DNA from: Symbiodinium microadriaticum | Lineage: Eukaryota > Sar > Dinophyceae > Suessiales > Symbiodiniaceae | Assembly (NCBI GenBank): GCA_001939145.1 | Contig: LSRX01000282.1 | Coordinates: forward strand, 646,488-710,487 | Length of the DNA: 64,000 nucleotides | Reading direction: 5' to 3' | Shown here: positions 20,973 to 32,819 of the stretch, piece after piece | How the letters are laid out: each line of letters begins with the position of its first letter | Numbering within the stretch: the first letter of the stretch is position 1 | Translations under genes and position numbers: made by a program | Notes under the pieces: model-generated | Database searches by the model: none | What the model was told of the DNA's origin: nothing | What the model saw: only the letters and a program-made list of their open reading frames with translations

Positions 20973-23212
20973 ATGAGCTTTCTGGGCGCCGGCTATGACA
21001 GCGACGGTGAAGACAGCACCGAAGCACCGGAAGCAAAGGTGCAGGCTATCTGCTAGCAGTTGAAATCCGCTGCATCTCTGTGTTCTCTGCGCTTGGTCGT
21101 CAGTGTCAGAGGCGGGGGAGCCATCCCCAAATTCAGCAGACAGCGGTCCGATGCTTGTTTTCGCATCATTGGCCCTGAGATTATTCGATGTGCTGCCGAG
21201 GCGGCGATACACTGGCAGACGAAGCCTTGCTCAAGAAGCGGAAGGCCCACACGACAGCATGGTGGGCATCGGCTGACAAATGTTTTGTGCTGCCGACTTC
21301 GAGCTTGGCAGATTGACTACTCAAAGCTGCCTATGTCAAGGCTGGGTTTAGCGGAAAGGCATTGCCCAGTCAAGTGAAATTGAAAGCCGGCAAAGTCTAT
21401 GACCATGCAGCAAATGGCGAATTCGGTTGTGTCCGGCGAAGGGGGCTGAGCTTTGAGACTCCGCAACAGACCGAACTCGAGGAGGCGCCTTTGAAGAAGG
21501 CAGAGCTGTGCACCGAGCCGCTTGCACTCGTAGCGTTCTTCCGCCTGAAGTCTTGAAGTGGCCCCAGGCGGCAGAGCTGGCTGCCAACCCAGTGGGTCAG
21601 GGTTTGCTTGCGGCTCTTCCTCCGCCGAAGGCATTCTCTGAAGCAACGTTTGCAAGTTTGCTGCTGCCCATGTCTCTTTTTGACTAGGTGACACTGGGAA
21701 AGGAAACGGGATCGAGCTCCATCCGTCTAGATTTGGACGATGACGCTTGGCCAGCGCATGTTGGAGTCTTGCTGGTGTGACATTCGCAACTTCGCGAAAC
21801 CCACGGCGGGGTCCCATCTGAGGTAAAACCTTCCAGGCTCGTAGCGAGATGTGGCGATGGGGTTTTTACCAAGATGACAGAGTTTGCGAACACGCCAGGA
21901 AGAAGAGCACGGTGCCGGTGGAGGGCCTTCTTCGCCCAGATAACTACACAGACTTGGACGAGGAGGCCTGGTCAAGGCTGTCCTAAGCACAGACCTTGAG
22001 TATGCAACGTTGTGTGTCAGATGCAGGCCGCAGAGGTGCCAGAGAATGTTTTCAACCATCCCATGTTCTCCACCGACACGCCGCTTGCTTCAAAGCATCG
22101 TGTGCAGTTTGCATGATAGGGAGTCATGTCAGCATACGGATGTTGCCAACCATTGTCAGAGGGCACAGCCAGACGGTCCATCGGTAGATGACCTCCTTGA
22201 GATGATTCTCGGCAGCAATCTTGTCCTTGAAACATGTCCGCCATGCATCGTGGTGAACAGTTGCATCTTAGGAGAAAGCCGCGGCAGTTTGTCGAGGTCA
22301 ATGCAGACGACATGAAGGCAAAAACAAAGCAAACGCTGCAGCATTAGTGTTGGACCGTGAAGATTCAATGCCTGGCACGCGGGATCAGCGCTCGTACGAC
22401 ATGCTTCGGGGCTCGGCAAACCCGGTGATGTAATCTTTGTTCTAGCTGTCTAGCTTGTTTCGATCCAACCTCAACACGCCGGAGAGAAACATTGTGTTCG
22501 GAACGGTTCTTCTCGTGTGAAACTTCACCGCGTTTATTGCTATCGAGCAGAGGACCCCGACTGGTACATGAAAAACCAGATGGACGGTGGCCCTGGGCTT
22601 CTGACCAAGAAGCGCGTGGCAGACGACGTCTCCATGTGCGCCAGGGTTTGGAAAGTGTTTTGCATACCTCACAGTCAGAAGTTTTGGCGAGAGACAACCT
22701 GGACGAAACAGCAGTTATGGCAAGGTTTGATGGAAGGGGTTGGCGTGCGACCACGCACGCAAACCCCAACAAGACCCAAAAGCGGAAGCACCAGATCAAC
22801 TGGCTGCTTGGATGCACGCTCAGTTGCTACATGGCATTTGTGGTTTAGGAGAGGCATGGCGAAGCAGTCCGGTTTAGCACTGCGTTTGAAAGTGTTGTCA
22901 GTGAAGAGCCCCAGCCTGTGAGATGCAGCAACTGACTCTGAAGGTGGGCGACACAGCAAGCACCTCCATGTTGTAGGGAGCGAATCGAGCAAGCGCTCAG
23001 AGAGCAAAGCGAGAGAGTTCCCAAGGCTTGCTCGCGGGTTGGTTGTTGAGGCTTGCTACAGAAGCCATGGAGAAAGAGGCCGAGTATCTGGAACGGGGAC
23101 AACAGAAGATTCTGTCCAAGGCCCATCCCCACGGTAGCTTGAGAAGCTGCTGCTATAGGCGATGTTCCATTTGATTTGTCAGGCGCAGACGCATGCCAAG
23201 TACGGTTGGTGA
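20973..23212 (+). CDS. PRCC-family protein (proline-rich nuclear / spliceosome-associated)
   Basis: The start exon 20973-21038 reads MSFLGAGYDSDGEDSTEAPE, A, K before gtgcag. Internal pieces include LKWPQAAELAANPVGQGLLA, ALPPPK (about 21550-21648), LGKETGSSSIRLDLDDDAWP (from about 21688), LLRPDNYTDLDEEAWSRLS (about 21895-21985) and DPDWYMKNQMDGGPGLLTKK (about 22548-22610). The 3' end is clear: 22675-22810 reads SEVLARDNLDETAVMARFDG and ends KTQKRKHQINWLL; 23062-23120 reads AMEKEAEYLERGQQKILSK; 23183-23212 reads AQTHAKYGW and stops. The KRKHQI-W-L motif, helix and AQT-AKYGW end match the conserved PRCC C-terminus, and LPPPK motifs are typical of its N-terminal half. Known members are nuclear and linked to pre-mRNA splicing and, in animals, to MAD2B. 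The last introns are GA-AG (22811-23061) and GC-AG (23121-23182). Exon ends between 21039 and 22674 are unresolved; frame changes near 21100-21250 may be introns or sequence errors. Confidence 0.75.
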
Positions 23213-23413
23213 CTCCGCGACAGGACGCTGATGCACTGCAATGGACATGCAGCATAATAATTAGAGGGAAAACGTGTACATTCTTGATCCTCCCTAATGC
23301 TGTTCTTACAGGTACACATGGTGTTCCTTTGTCTAGGTGTGTTTGTTCTGTCTATCTGTGCATCTACCAACATCTATCCTTTCAGCTGATTGCTTCTGAA
23401 ACCCGAACTGCAG

Positions 23414-24917
23414 TGGGCACTTCAGCGTCGCCTTGCCAGCTACACGAAGCCGCAGGATAGCAAAATGGAGTTCATCCGCTTTCTGGGACGTGCTTGGCAG
23501 GCAGTAGCTCCGCGGTTCCATGATACTGATTCCCGATGTTCTGCGAAGATGCGCCCGACAAAAGCCGGTACTCAGGTACCCATAACGAGCTAAGATGGCA
23601 TTGCCCATGATGGCCATGATGGGCGATAAACATAAATAGGTATAGACATAGATACACACATAAACATAGATGTATATATATATATTTATTTATTTATTTT
23701 GTTTGTTTATCCTCCTGTCAAACACTACTACTTTGCACAGCATGTGGTCTCAGACACATGCACAAGCTCGTATTCAACTAACACACCAAATCATTGTGAG
23801 TGCGAGCTCGATCCACGAATTGTGTATTCCCTACTTACCCCATGTGGTCGTCCATAAGAGTTGAGCAGGCTTCGGAAGGAGTCAATCAATCAATCAATCA
23901 TATCCGAGGGAGACTTTTGCTCTTGGAAACTTGCTAGGGGTGTCGGGTGGGGGACAAACCTGCAAACTTGAAATCGGTTTTGGTGCACAGACCCGGTCAT
24001 AGGGATAAAAGACGGCTTCCCAAGCCGTTTCGTCACAGCGCGGATGCAGGTCACCCTGAATCCAAATTTGAATGGTTCCTGGATGTTGCGAGACTGCGTG
24101 AAACGCTCTCTTGTTGTAAAGTGATGCGACAGTGATTTAGGGCACAGCGCGCTCCTTGGAGAGGAAAAGGTTGCGTCTAACACCGACATTACATCCCGTT
24201 GCAGGCGTGGGTTTCAACACGAGCAACCACGATGTTTCGAAGGTGAGGGGCATGCTTGACGTTCCTCCTTCAAGCTCTCCGCGCAAGCCAGCATACCCGC
24301 TGATGGCCTGTGTCCTGGACTGTCGGCAAATGATGCTCCCATGTTCATGTCGTGATCGAGTCCTGTCCACAGGTGCCCGCAGCGCGTCTTGGGCAGGTCG
24401 TGCGAGGCATCTTCTAGCTGCTTCAAAAGTTTCTCGCCTCCAGGTCCAGCCCTCACAAGCCTGTGGCCTTGCTGCACCGGGCATTGGACAAGGAAGCTCG
24501 GAGATGGGACTATCCTCGAAGTTTTCATCGAATCCCAATCTCCATGGTGTTGCATTAAAACGCAAAGGACTCTGTGGTTATATTCAGCGCCCGGTTCACC
24601 CTGCAGTTCTGCGTGTGGGACCTTCAGCAGCGGACCTTTTGTGGGGTGCTCCTTGGTGTGCGCTTTCAGACATTGAGGTGAGCACGCCCCCGCAGACGCT
24701 TCGAGCAGCGGTCCGGTCGCTGAGCGGGCTTGGATGTGCCGCGTGAGCTGGCCCGTCCAGGTCGGAGTCCATCAACTCAGAGCAGCTCATGGTGGTTCGA
24801 AGCTCAGCGACATCAAGCGACGCTGTGTTGGAAGCACCCGGTGGCCTGGCTGGCGAGATTGTTGAACTCAGAGGCCAGCCAATGTCTCCGGCCTGGTCCA
24901 AGCCCTGGGAATCATGA
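23414..24917 (+). CDS. Unidentified gene, last exons phase-consistent
   Basis: Exon 23414-23575 follows cgaactgcag and reads WALQRRLASYTKPQDSKMEF, then IRFLGRAWQAVAPRFHDTDS and RCSAKMRPTKAGTQ before gtaccc. Four further exons join in agreeing phases: 24205-24242 (VGFNTSNHDVSK), 24418-24548 (LLQKFLASRSSPHKPVALLH, RALDKEARRWDYPRSFHRIP, ISMV), 24588-24677 (ARFTLQFCVWDLQQRTFCGV, LLGVRFQTLR) and 24761-24917 (SESINSEQLMVVRSSATSSD, AVLEAPGGLAGEIVELRGQP, MSPAWSKPWES, TGA). The intron at 24549-24587 is 39 nt; those at 24243-24417 and 24678-24760 are longer. An exon is probably missing between 23575 and 24205, because their phases do not match. The gene starts 200 bp after the PRCC stop, in the same direction. 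I do not recognise the family. Confidence 0.55.
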
Positions 24918-26376
24918 CGAAGTGGCTGAGAAGTGTTCGGGCAATGGGCGAATTAGGCGATGGCAGGCCCGGTGTCCACCGTCAGCCTGACTTGCGGTCC
25001 CAGCCAATGATGACCTATCGATGAGGAGCCATGGCTGGTCTGACAGCAGCGGTTAAAGAGGGCGTTGGAATAATTTTGTTCTGCTCATGGATTATTCCCC
25101 TTCTGTGGCATGGAGAAACCATACTTGACGGCCCTTTCGTTACCAGCCGGTGCTTCATACTCGCAGATCGTCATGTTAAGCTTGGCAATGCTCTCTCACT
25201 TTGTCAGCCGAGATAACCCCGTCCACTCTTTGATACGAGCTGCATGAAGGACCTTTGGTTCGGAGGAGCCGGAGAGCAGCGGAAAGGTCGACATGTAGAT
25301 TGTGAGTTTGCCCAATGTCCTTAGTTTTTTGTCTGGCTATCCCAATGTCGCCGCAACTGCGCTTGACTTCACCAGAAACTTGTGAAAGGTGGTCGTTATT
25401 TCCTCTTCCCTTGCCACGCGGCAGATCGCCAGCAGAATTCGTGTTTGCACGGCGGTTTTAGTTTAGAAGTAGTATGCTAGCGGCTAACGAATCTCGCTTG
25501 CATGTGGTCCGAGTGTAGATGAGGCGACATTTTCAGCAAAGTCGCAGTGCTAAGCGTTTTTTGTTCCTGGATGTTCCTCATGTTGCTAGCAGATGCAAGG
25601 ACGAGCATGAAAGCTAGGCAAAGCCACAAGCCAGGAGTGAGATGCAGAAAGACATAGGGGCTGGATACAAAGCTTCAGCTTTCTGGCAAGGTGTACTCCA
25701 GCCAACCCAGACGATAAATTGAGAGTTTCTGTTTGGCTTCCACGGCCGGGGTTTGAGAATGAGTGCAGTAACTTCATTTTTGATGATTTTTTGTTGAAGG
25801 CTCGGATTTGGTGCAGGTTTGGCTGGTTCGTGCTTGTGCGGACATGGCGTTCTTCTGCCCCTACGGATTCTAAATGTAAAGATGGAATCATCGGCGCTTT
25901 CGCTTCTTCCCCCTATTGCAGCTATGCATGAGTGGATCTGACGGCCACCGATGTGGGTTAAAGCATATGGGACCCCTTCCATCGAGCAGGTGCCGTGCAG
26001 GTCTTGAGGGGATCAATGAGGGAAGACGGCAAAACGTAGAAGACATGCAAAATTCTGTAGATGTTTGTATCTGGTTGCGATAGGTTCCATGCCACGTCTT
26101 GGGTTAGATCATCCAGAAAAACAGGTTGCAAATTACAGGATTTCTGCTTGAAGCTATGTTTTGAGTGCAGCAGCAAACCGGCAGATCTAGCACAGACTTC
26201 AGCTTCGCAGAAAAAACTTGGGATAGTCGTAAGCCACGGGTAGAAACAGAAAGCTCTACGAGAATAGATTTGCGTAGGTTCGCTGGGGACATCGCTCACT
26301 TCTGGGATCGCCCTCAAATTCGTGGAATCCGCTTCGTGAGTGTAAAAAGGACGGGGGCCCAAGCGTCAAAGGTGCT
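24918..26376. other. Spacer without supported genes
   Basis: Open frames occur on both strands near 25600-26360 but lack motifs and splice support. Confidence 0.35.
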
Positions 26377-26622
26377 TTGTTCGAAGGCATGTTGGTTTCC
26401 CTCGAGCTCCTGGAGCATCTTTTCGGGACTTTCTCAGGCTCAATTCGGAATGGCGCGCCAGACTTCGTAAGCATGGGTGCTGCTGCGACGGCATCTTGGC
26501 AGCAAGCCGGGCTTGCAGCCATGGTTGAACTTGACTTTGCCCGCTCGTTTTTACGTCTCTCCCTGCCAGGTGCGACCACCGTCGCAGCTGGCACCACGGC
26601 GCCCAAAGTGGTAGAAGTGTAG
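26377..26622 (+). CDS. Putative exon
   Basis: The + frame reads FEGMLVSLELLEHLFGTFSG, then SIRNGAPDFVSMGAAATASW and QQAGLAAMVELDFARSFLRL before a stop at 26622. The helical composition is protein-like. An overlapping minus frame is also open, so this rests on composition alone. Confidence 0.33.
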   Translation: MFEGMLVSLELLEHLFGTFSGSIRNGAPDFVSMGAAATASWQQAGLAAMVELDFARSFLRLSLPGATTVAAGTTAPKVVEV

Positions 26623-26907
26623 TGTAGTCGAGTTCGTGCAAACGTTCAATCAGACCAGATGCACATGTTGTCGGGTAAGGTTTCTTGTACTCAAGTAATG
26701 ACGTAGAAGCCACCGGTTGCAACGATGCTGAATTTTACGTTCTAGATCACAATGGCACAAAGCGCAAGTTCGACAGCAAGGCAAGGCATCACAAGCAGGC
26801 TACATGTGGAAGCAGTGAAGCGCAGCAATGGACTGCTTTCTCTCCGGCTTGGCAGGTCAGTGTCTCGCATGCAGCCTTGACTTAATGCATTCCTGGCTCT
26901 TTCACAG

Positions 26908-27449
26908 GCTTGGTCCTTGCACGAAGCCAAGACGTGTCCTGGGCAAGTCCTCGAGCTCCTACTCAGAAGCTGGTGCTACCTTCCACAACAGCCAGGCAGT
27001 TGTGTTGGGCAATGACTTCCTGTCGTCAAGACCTCGGCTTGCTCCCGTCTTGTTTGAACCATCTGGATCAAAAGGTTGTCAGTTCCGCAAGATATTTTGA
27101 CTTAGGTCCTTCGTCGCTGCCTAAGAGTGAGCTAGGGCATCTTCTGGGTCCGGTTCGCTTGCTTCCAGAACTCAGCAGTACCGTAGCCAAGGTTGCAGTC
27201 AGTGGCGATGCACACCAAGCCAAAGTTGCACAGGTGCTTGCAGACAGTGCCAGCGAGCCCGAAACTGACGCATGCGGCCGTGTCAGGATCTTTTTCGCCA
27301 GGAGGCTTGGAAGTCGGAAGGGATCGCGGGGCGCAGGTCCCTCCCCAGTGTTTGCAACATCCTCGGAGGTGCGATACGAAAGATCGCTGCAGATCCGCGA
27401 AGATATCCGTGATGTCAACAAGTGCATGTACTTGGCCCGCAAGCTATGA
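26908..27449 (+). CDS. Putative terminal exon, unidentified protein
   Basis: An uninterrupted frame of about 180 codons follows the acceptor ctctttcacag. The later part is the most convincing: KVVSSARYFDLGPSSLPKSE, LGHLLGPVRLLPELSSTVAK, GRVRIFFARRLGSRKGSRGA, RYERSLQIREDIRDVNKCMY, LARKL, TGA. Internal AG/GT pairs near 27080 and 27190-27245 could hide short introns. The function is unknown. Confidence 0.45.
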
Positions 27450-28699
27450 TTGTCAATCATTATGGCGCACCGCCTTGTAGCCGACTGATGCTCGTGATTG
27501 GCTTACATGCAACTGCTCTGAGGATGGAGAGCGTGAGAGGCTGAGGTGATGACGGGTCCGCACACTTGTCGCCCTGGTGTGTTAGAAACCGCACAGTGAG
27601 GTGCAGACCCATGTCCTAATGGGCAGCATCATTCTCGCTGTGTGCTTCAGCATGTCCATCGAAGGGTACCCGGGAGTTCGAACGGACAGCTGATGAAATA
27701 TGCGACTGTGCTTCCTGTATCTTGTAGAGTCCTAAATTCCTAAATCGATGCCAATGAAACTTGGCGTTAGGAGCGCCTGCTGGACCTGCTTTGGCTGCTT
27801 TTAACATCTTGGGCCTCGACGACGGGGTCTCAACCTGGCCACTTCGTGACATGCCATGGCACGGTACGTGCAGCATGTCATCCAACTTGCCGCGCTGTCA
27901 TGAGGTTCACTTTTGTGGCCTTGTGGCTGGCCTTACGCTTCCAAATGAAGATTTCAGGGAGCGCGCGTGAACGCCTGTTACGGCGAGAGGCTCATCGTTT
28001 CCACTGGATCCCCCTGCAGAGTGGCAGTCGCGAGTTGCTGCAAGTGGCAGTTGGAGCGACAAAACGTGGGAGCAATGTGGCAGCAATCAGGCGCCATAGA
28101 TTTATGGTTCCCGACGATCTTGTCGTTGGCAAGTGCGCACCTGAGCTACGGTGGCGAGCTGGTTGCCCGCTTAGGTTTGAACCGTGCGACCAAGGATGGG
28201 TGGGGAAAACTTGGTCAACCAGATGGCGAACTTTCATAGCTGGGTGCCTGCAGCTGCAGTGGAGTACTTGACAGACTCATCAAAACGAGGTGTTATTTTC
28301 CGATGGCGGTGCGCCGCTTTAGGTGCTCGAAACTATGGATGACATGGTGTCAGCCCAGACGGACGAGGAGTGAGTTGCAGCCATGCATAAAGAGGATCAC
28401 TGTGCGAATTCAGCAGGAGACACTGCGGGAGAAGTGCCAGCCAATCTTCTTGAAGCATGTGCCCCATCATTAGCTGATCAGAGCCGATATCAGTTCAACG
28501 GCCGAATGTCCTTAAGCTCTTTCAGCAACACTGCCATGATGCCGCTGGCTTGGCGCTCGGGATGGCGATGTCGGAGACGTCGCTGAGGCAAGCTGCTCGA
28601 CCGCTTCGTGTGCCCGTGGCGCTCCTAGCAGTCCTGGCATATGCTGGCATCTAGCCAACGTATGCACATCGCATGGCTTGACATGCGCCGTTTACATAG
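27450..28699. other. Ambiguous region with competing frames
   Basis: Between 27960 and 28270 two + frames and one minus frame are open at once. One + frame reads LSYGGELVARLGLNRATKDG and another reads RRHRFMVPDDLVVGKCAPEL; I could not decide between them. The rest shows nothing. Confidence 0.3.
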
Positions 28700-28777
28700 G
28701 TGGAAAGCTTGGACTCGAACGACATTGATGCCGAGCTCGATGCTCATGACTTGCCTGGTGCTGTTTACTGGCTCAGA
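28700..28777 (+). CDS. Putative 26-codon internal exon
   Basis: Between the acceptor tttacatag and the donor gtttgc the frame reads VESLDSNDIDAELDAHDLPG, then AVYWLR, starting and ending in phase 0. The acidic, loop-like sequence is protein-like. The frame stays open past the donor to about 28924, so a longer exon is possible. Confidence 0.4.
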
Positions 28778-29415
28778 GTTTGCGCTGCCAGTTGTCACAA
28801 CTTTTCATGTTCACGGCTTTCCACTGACCCTGTTGAGGCCGTTGCGAAAGGGTTTTCATGCCTGGCACCACGAAAGTGGCAAGGCCGGCCAGCCTTTCAT
28901 TCAAACATATTTTCCACCACGGCCTGATCGCGAGGGCTACTCGCAAAACAAGACGCTCGAAGTGCCATATTTCCTGGTGGGAGAAACTTGTGTGCCGGGA
29001 ACTCGGGGCGGTGTGGTTTTCGAACCATGCAAAATCTCTGGATGGGCACATAGAGCAGGCGGATGCAGTGGCTGATGCTCGCTAACGGGCCGTCGCTCAA
29101 GATGAGAGTGCCGGAGCCCCTGGCCTTTGGCAGCACAGGCCCGAGATGGCTTGTGTTCTGTGCAAGGTATGGCGATGCGACACTCTATGCGTGCACCCGA
29201 GAGCCGAATCTGTTTTGATAGTGTCCTGAAGGCACGGAGGAGACTCGTGAGGCTATTGGTCAGGAAGTCTTTGATTTTTCTGTTTGAGCCGATCCGTTTG
29301 ATTTCTGGATCTCCGCGAAGCTGAGCATGTTTCCAGGTGTCTGCTCAAGTTTTTCCAGGCCTGCCGATAGTCCGCTGCCGATTTGTGCTTGTCTGGGAAT
29401 GGCTTGGTGTTGCAG

Positions 29416-29495
29416 GTGACGCGGTTTTGCCGCAACCGTCTGAGAGAAAGTCAAAGACTTCTCACACCTCTGGCGGGTCATCGCCGCAGAGCCCC
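29416..29495 (+). CDS. Putative exon, Ser-rich
   Basis: Between gtgttgcag and a consensus gtaagt donor the frame reads DAVLPQPSERKSKTSHTSGG, then SSPQSP. The frame remains open to 29705 (PNITELRRTCPEAAGVRKAL, RLESTVPAWPADELPLVW), so the exon may be longer and the gtaagt unused. The function is unknown. Confidence 0.4.
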
Positions 29496-30002
29496 GTAAG
29501 TGCCAGGGTGCTCAGCTTGCAAAAGCACCGTATGCCAAACATCACCGAACTTCGACGAACATGCCCTGAGGCTGCTGGCGTGAGGAAGGCGTTGCGCCTA
29601 GAAAGTACTGTGCCTGCGTGGCCTGCGGATGAGCTCCCATTGGTGTGGCGCCCAAAATGCAGGGATTCGGCGGGCTGCGTTTTGAGATTTCTGCGTTGTT
29701 TCTAGACACGCAGCAAGCTCAAATGTGGGAAGGAAGTCTTACTTCCTCAGGTCCGCACTGGCTTCAACGAAAAGTGGCGAGGTGAGCCTGGAACAGTGCA
29801 AACGCGACTGTGTGCTGGCGCAAGTTGCAGCGAGGTGAGAGCGGCTATGGCGAGTTCCGGCGAGTTGAAGGCTTTTCCATTTTCGTAGATACACAGAATG
29901 CGATGGTCAGCAGCTCAGTTCAGAGTGCAAGCCCGGCAACATCTACCCGAAAGCTGCAAGCAACAGTCTGGTCCCTTTTGTAAGGAGCTTCCTCTCTACA
30001 AG

Positions 30003-30248
30003 ATTGTACTGGCCAGTCCAAGCGACTTCGACGAGGAGTACATCGATGTTCCTTGGCTTGCTGTCCACGGCGGCTTAAGTACCCACATTTCATGAGCAGC
30101 ATAAGCACGTGTTGTACAGGTGGTCATCCAGTGGAACTTCAAGACGGCATGCGAGGCAGAAAAGGGCATTGTGCCGGTCTCCGCGTTGCAGCGGGCGTCT
30201 GAGCCAGGCGCTGACAGTCGTTTTGCGCCGTGGGCATGTGCACTGTAA
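30003..30248 (+). CDS. Two putative exons, unidentified gene
   Basis: Exon 30003-~30078 follows cctctctacaag and reads IVLASPSDFDEEYIDVPWLA, then VHGGL before gtaccc. A second exon from 30120 after gttgtacag reads either VVIQWNFKTACEAEKGIVPV, then SALQRASEPGADSRFAPWAC with a stop at 30248, or in another frame GHPVELQDGMRGRKGHCAGL. The two exons are not cleanly phase-compatible in the first reading, so the join is unsettled. Confidence 0.4.
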
Positions 30249-30477
30249 AGAGGAGGCTGCGGCCTCAGAAGTTGTGCGTTCTGAAGTTTCAGCTGCCCTT
30301 GGCAGTGCTTGAGTTGGCCTTTGCGCCATGAAGTTGTTCTGAGGATTTCCCTCTCTTTGAGTTCAACACTGAAGTGAAAAAGCCTTGGCCTGAATGAATT
30401 ACATAGCAACCACAGCCTGGCCTAGCAGTGCCTCGCCAGGGGGGCTGGGATCCTCATCCATTGCGTTTAGGAAGCTT

Positions 30478-30600
30478 CAACTCCGGACCCTCGCAACCGG
30501 AGAAATCCGAGGATGTTGCCTTTGAGACGCTACGTGCGCTGCACAGAGCTGCTTCGCGAGCCGGCTGCGACTGCAAGTACCTGTCATGCTGCAAAAGAGA
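30478..30600 (+). CDS. Putative exon
   Basis: The frame reads NSGPSQPEKSEDVAFETLRA, then LHRAASRAGCDCKYLSCCKR. The helical and Cys-containing composition suggests coding sequence. The boundaries are approximate. A possible following exon at 30643 after tgtttctcag reads AGNFLAEGTICLLVA. Confidence 0.35.
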
Positions 30601-31624
30601 TGTAGGAAGTGGCTTCACATCGAAGCTGACTCTGTTTCTCAGGCGGGAAACTTTTTGGCTGAAGGCACCATTTGCTTGCTGGTCGCGGTCTCGGTTTCAA
30701 GCAAGGGGGCTCCTTGCTCTGTCGGGTGGAGGGAGTTGGACAGTTGGACTGTCGCTGTACCCTGCGACCGTGGTGCTTTTGCGGACAGTGAGCCAGACCA
30801 CAGACAGAGTAGAAGACTACGTGGGGGCAGTAGATCCAAGCCAACATGGGCTTCACGACTCCACCCTCCTTTGAACCTTGGATGCAATCCTTCAGCTCAG
30901 CTGGGTCCAGCACGGACCTGAACCTTGAACCCTTGAGTCTTTAATCCAAAAACTGCCTGTAGCCAACAACTCTGTCTGTCTTGGCGCCCACGTAGTCCCA
31001 ACACTTCGGAATAAAAAACCAAGAAGACCCCACGGAGCTGGAGGAGAACCAAAGGGGTGTGCTTTTGTTGCTGGTCTTACGCTCCCACGGGCCCCGGAAG
31101 GTTCCATGTGAATCGCATTGGCGACGGTGGTTGTTGTTGCAGGTTGTCGCAGGTCAATCTGCGACATTCTGTGAATGGAGCTGACAGCTTATCCCCACAG
31201 TGAGCGGCCCTTCATGCTGCCGCGGCTCTCGGCCGACTCATGATTACAATTCTAGCTTAACTGCTGAAAGCTGCCGCTGCTGTTGTTGTTGCTACTGCTC
31301 CAGCTGTGGCGAGTATTATGTCTTTCCTGGTGTTTCCTTTCTGTTTTCTTGCAGCAGCAGTTGTCGTCGTCTCCGTGATTTATTATTATCTTGCGATGCC
31401 CTCTCTCTCTCTCTCTACCTACATTTCAACCCATGGCAGAGTGAGACGTGCAAGTTAGGACAAGCGATGCGCATGTGCTACAGGTGGCAACCTGTCTGCT
31501 GATGACGGGCAGGATGTATAATTTCAACATCACGGCGGGAATCCCGTGGGCGTATGCGACCTCAGCTTGAATGATGTCCATCAATAGTTTTCTGCGCTGA
31601 TGCTCCGCGAGGTTTGAGGTTGCC

Positions 31625-32006
31625 TTGTCCTTTGTGGCGCTCCTTCCTGGATGCGCCGACGGCCTACACATCTCAGAAGAACATCTGAACTGCAAGATTT
31701 TGCAAGCATCGGTCGGTCGGCAGTTTTTTGCCAAGGTGCTCCTTCGAATCATGCCTGTTGAGACGGCGCAAAGCGAGGTCCCTGTTCGTGACCAGCTTTC
31801 ACTGTTGCACTGCATGTGATTATGTTGCGCAGGTTTTGCAGATCGCTGAAATGAACGTGCGGCCCGCAGTGCACGGTATTCCTAGACCATCGCCTCACGT
31901 TCTCGCGATCTCGCAGCGACTGCTTGCTGGTCGGCAGAAAGTGGCAAGGAGCCAAAGCAGTCGTTCTTCACGCAGTTCAGAAGAACTATGTCTGGACATG
32001 CGATGA
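31625..32006 (+). CDS. 3' exons of an unidentified gene
   Basis: An exon around 31640-31780 reads GCADGLHISEEHLNCKILQA, then SVGRQFFAKVLLRIMPVETA. The terminal exon 31842-32006 follows gttttgcag and reads IAEMNVRPAVHGIPRPSPHV, then LAISQRLLAGRQKVARSQSS, RSSRSSEELCLDMR and TGA. The Ser/Arg-rich tail is short. The donor of the first exon is not fixed. Confidence 0.42.
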
Positions 32007-32819
32007 TCCCCGGATGCGCACAGATCGTAATGTTTCGGGTGAGAGGTTTGATGCTTTCTGTTTGTTGAGTAATTGGTGCTGCTATGCTCCGAAGCCAATA
32101 CCCTTACAGTGTTTCCAGCCCGAGCCGTTTTATCTGCGAGGCCGTGGAGCAGGCGCATGCACCGTGCCGAGGGTCCATGACCCCAAGCCCGTAGCAAGCA
32201 AGCAAGCAGAGACGGAGATCCAGAGAGGGGGCAATCACAAGTGCTGAAGTGTAAGCATAATGCAGTAGTCTTTATTTGGTTTGTATGTTAGTCTCACTTC
32301 GTTTCTATCGGCACAGCGACAGGCCTTGTAGCCTTGTCAAAGTTCTTTGCATGTTGTGGTATCCTGTGGCCCTCTCAAGGATTCGATAATGAAAGCCCTG
32401 TTGGAGCCACCAGCGGGTCATCGTCGTGTTTCGAGTTTGGACGCTTGCAGTTTGCTTTGATGTCGGCAAGTCTAGACGTGGCAGGGGCAATGCTGGTTGA
32501 GTTTCTTATTCTCATCCAAGGAACCGCTCCGCGCGGACCCCAGCTCGATTCACAATGAGCTTTCAAATGCGTTAGAAACCGTTAGTGTGACAACGTGCAT
32601 AACGCGCAGTGTGAATCCCAGGGTCGGGACTTGGGAATGGCAATGAAGCGCCTCAACTCACGCGTGCTGTGCCCAGATCAAAATGGGCTGTGTCGAGTAG
32701 TAGTAAGGCATGAGTGGTACATAAACATAGCGGTATGGCGTACTTGTTCCGGCTGAATCTAGTGGCAACCTGTAGCGTCATCTGTGCTGCGAAAAGAGTA
32801 GTAGCACCTTTGTCTGCAA

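Noticed and set aside
27178..27195. CCGTAGCC word suggesting a relic dinoflagellate spliced leader
   Set aside because: Only the first eight or so bases match the spliced-leader sequence and it lies inside an open coding frame.
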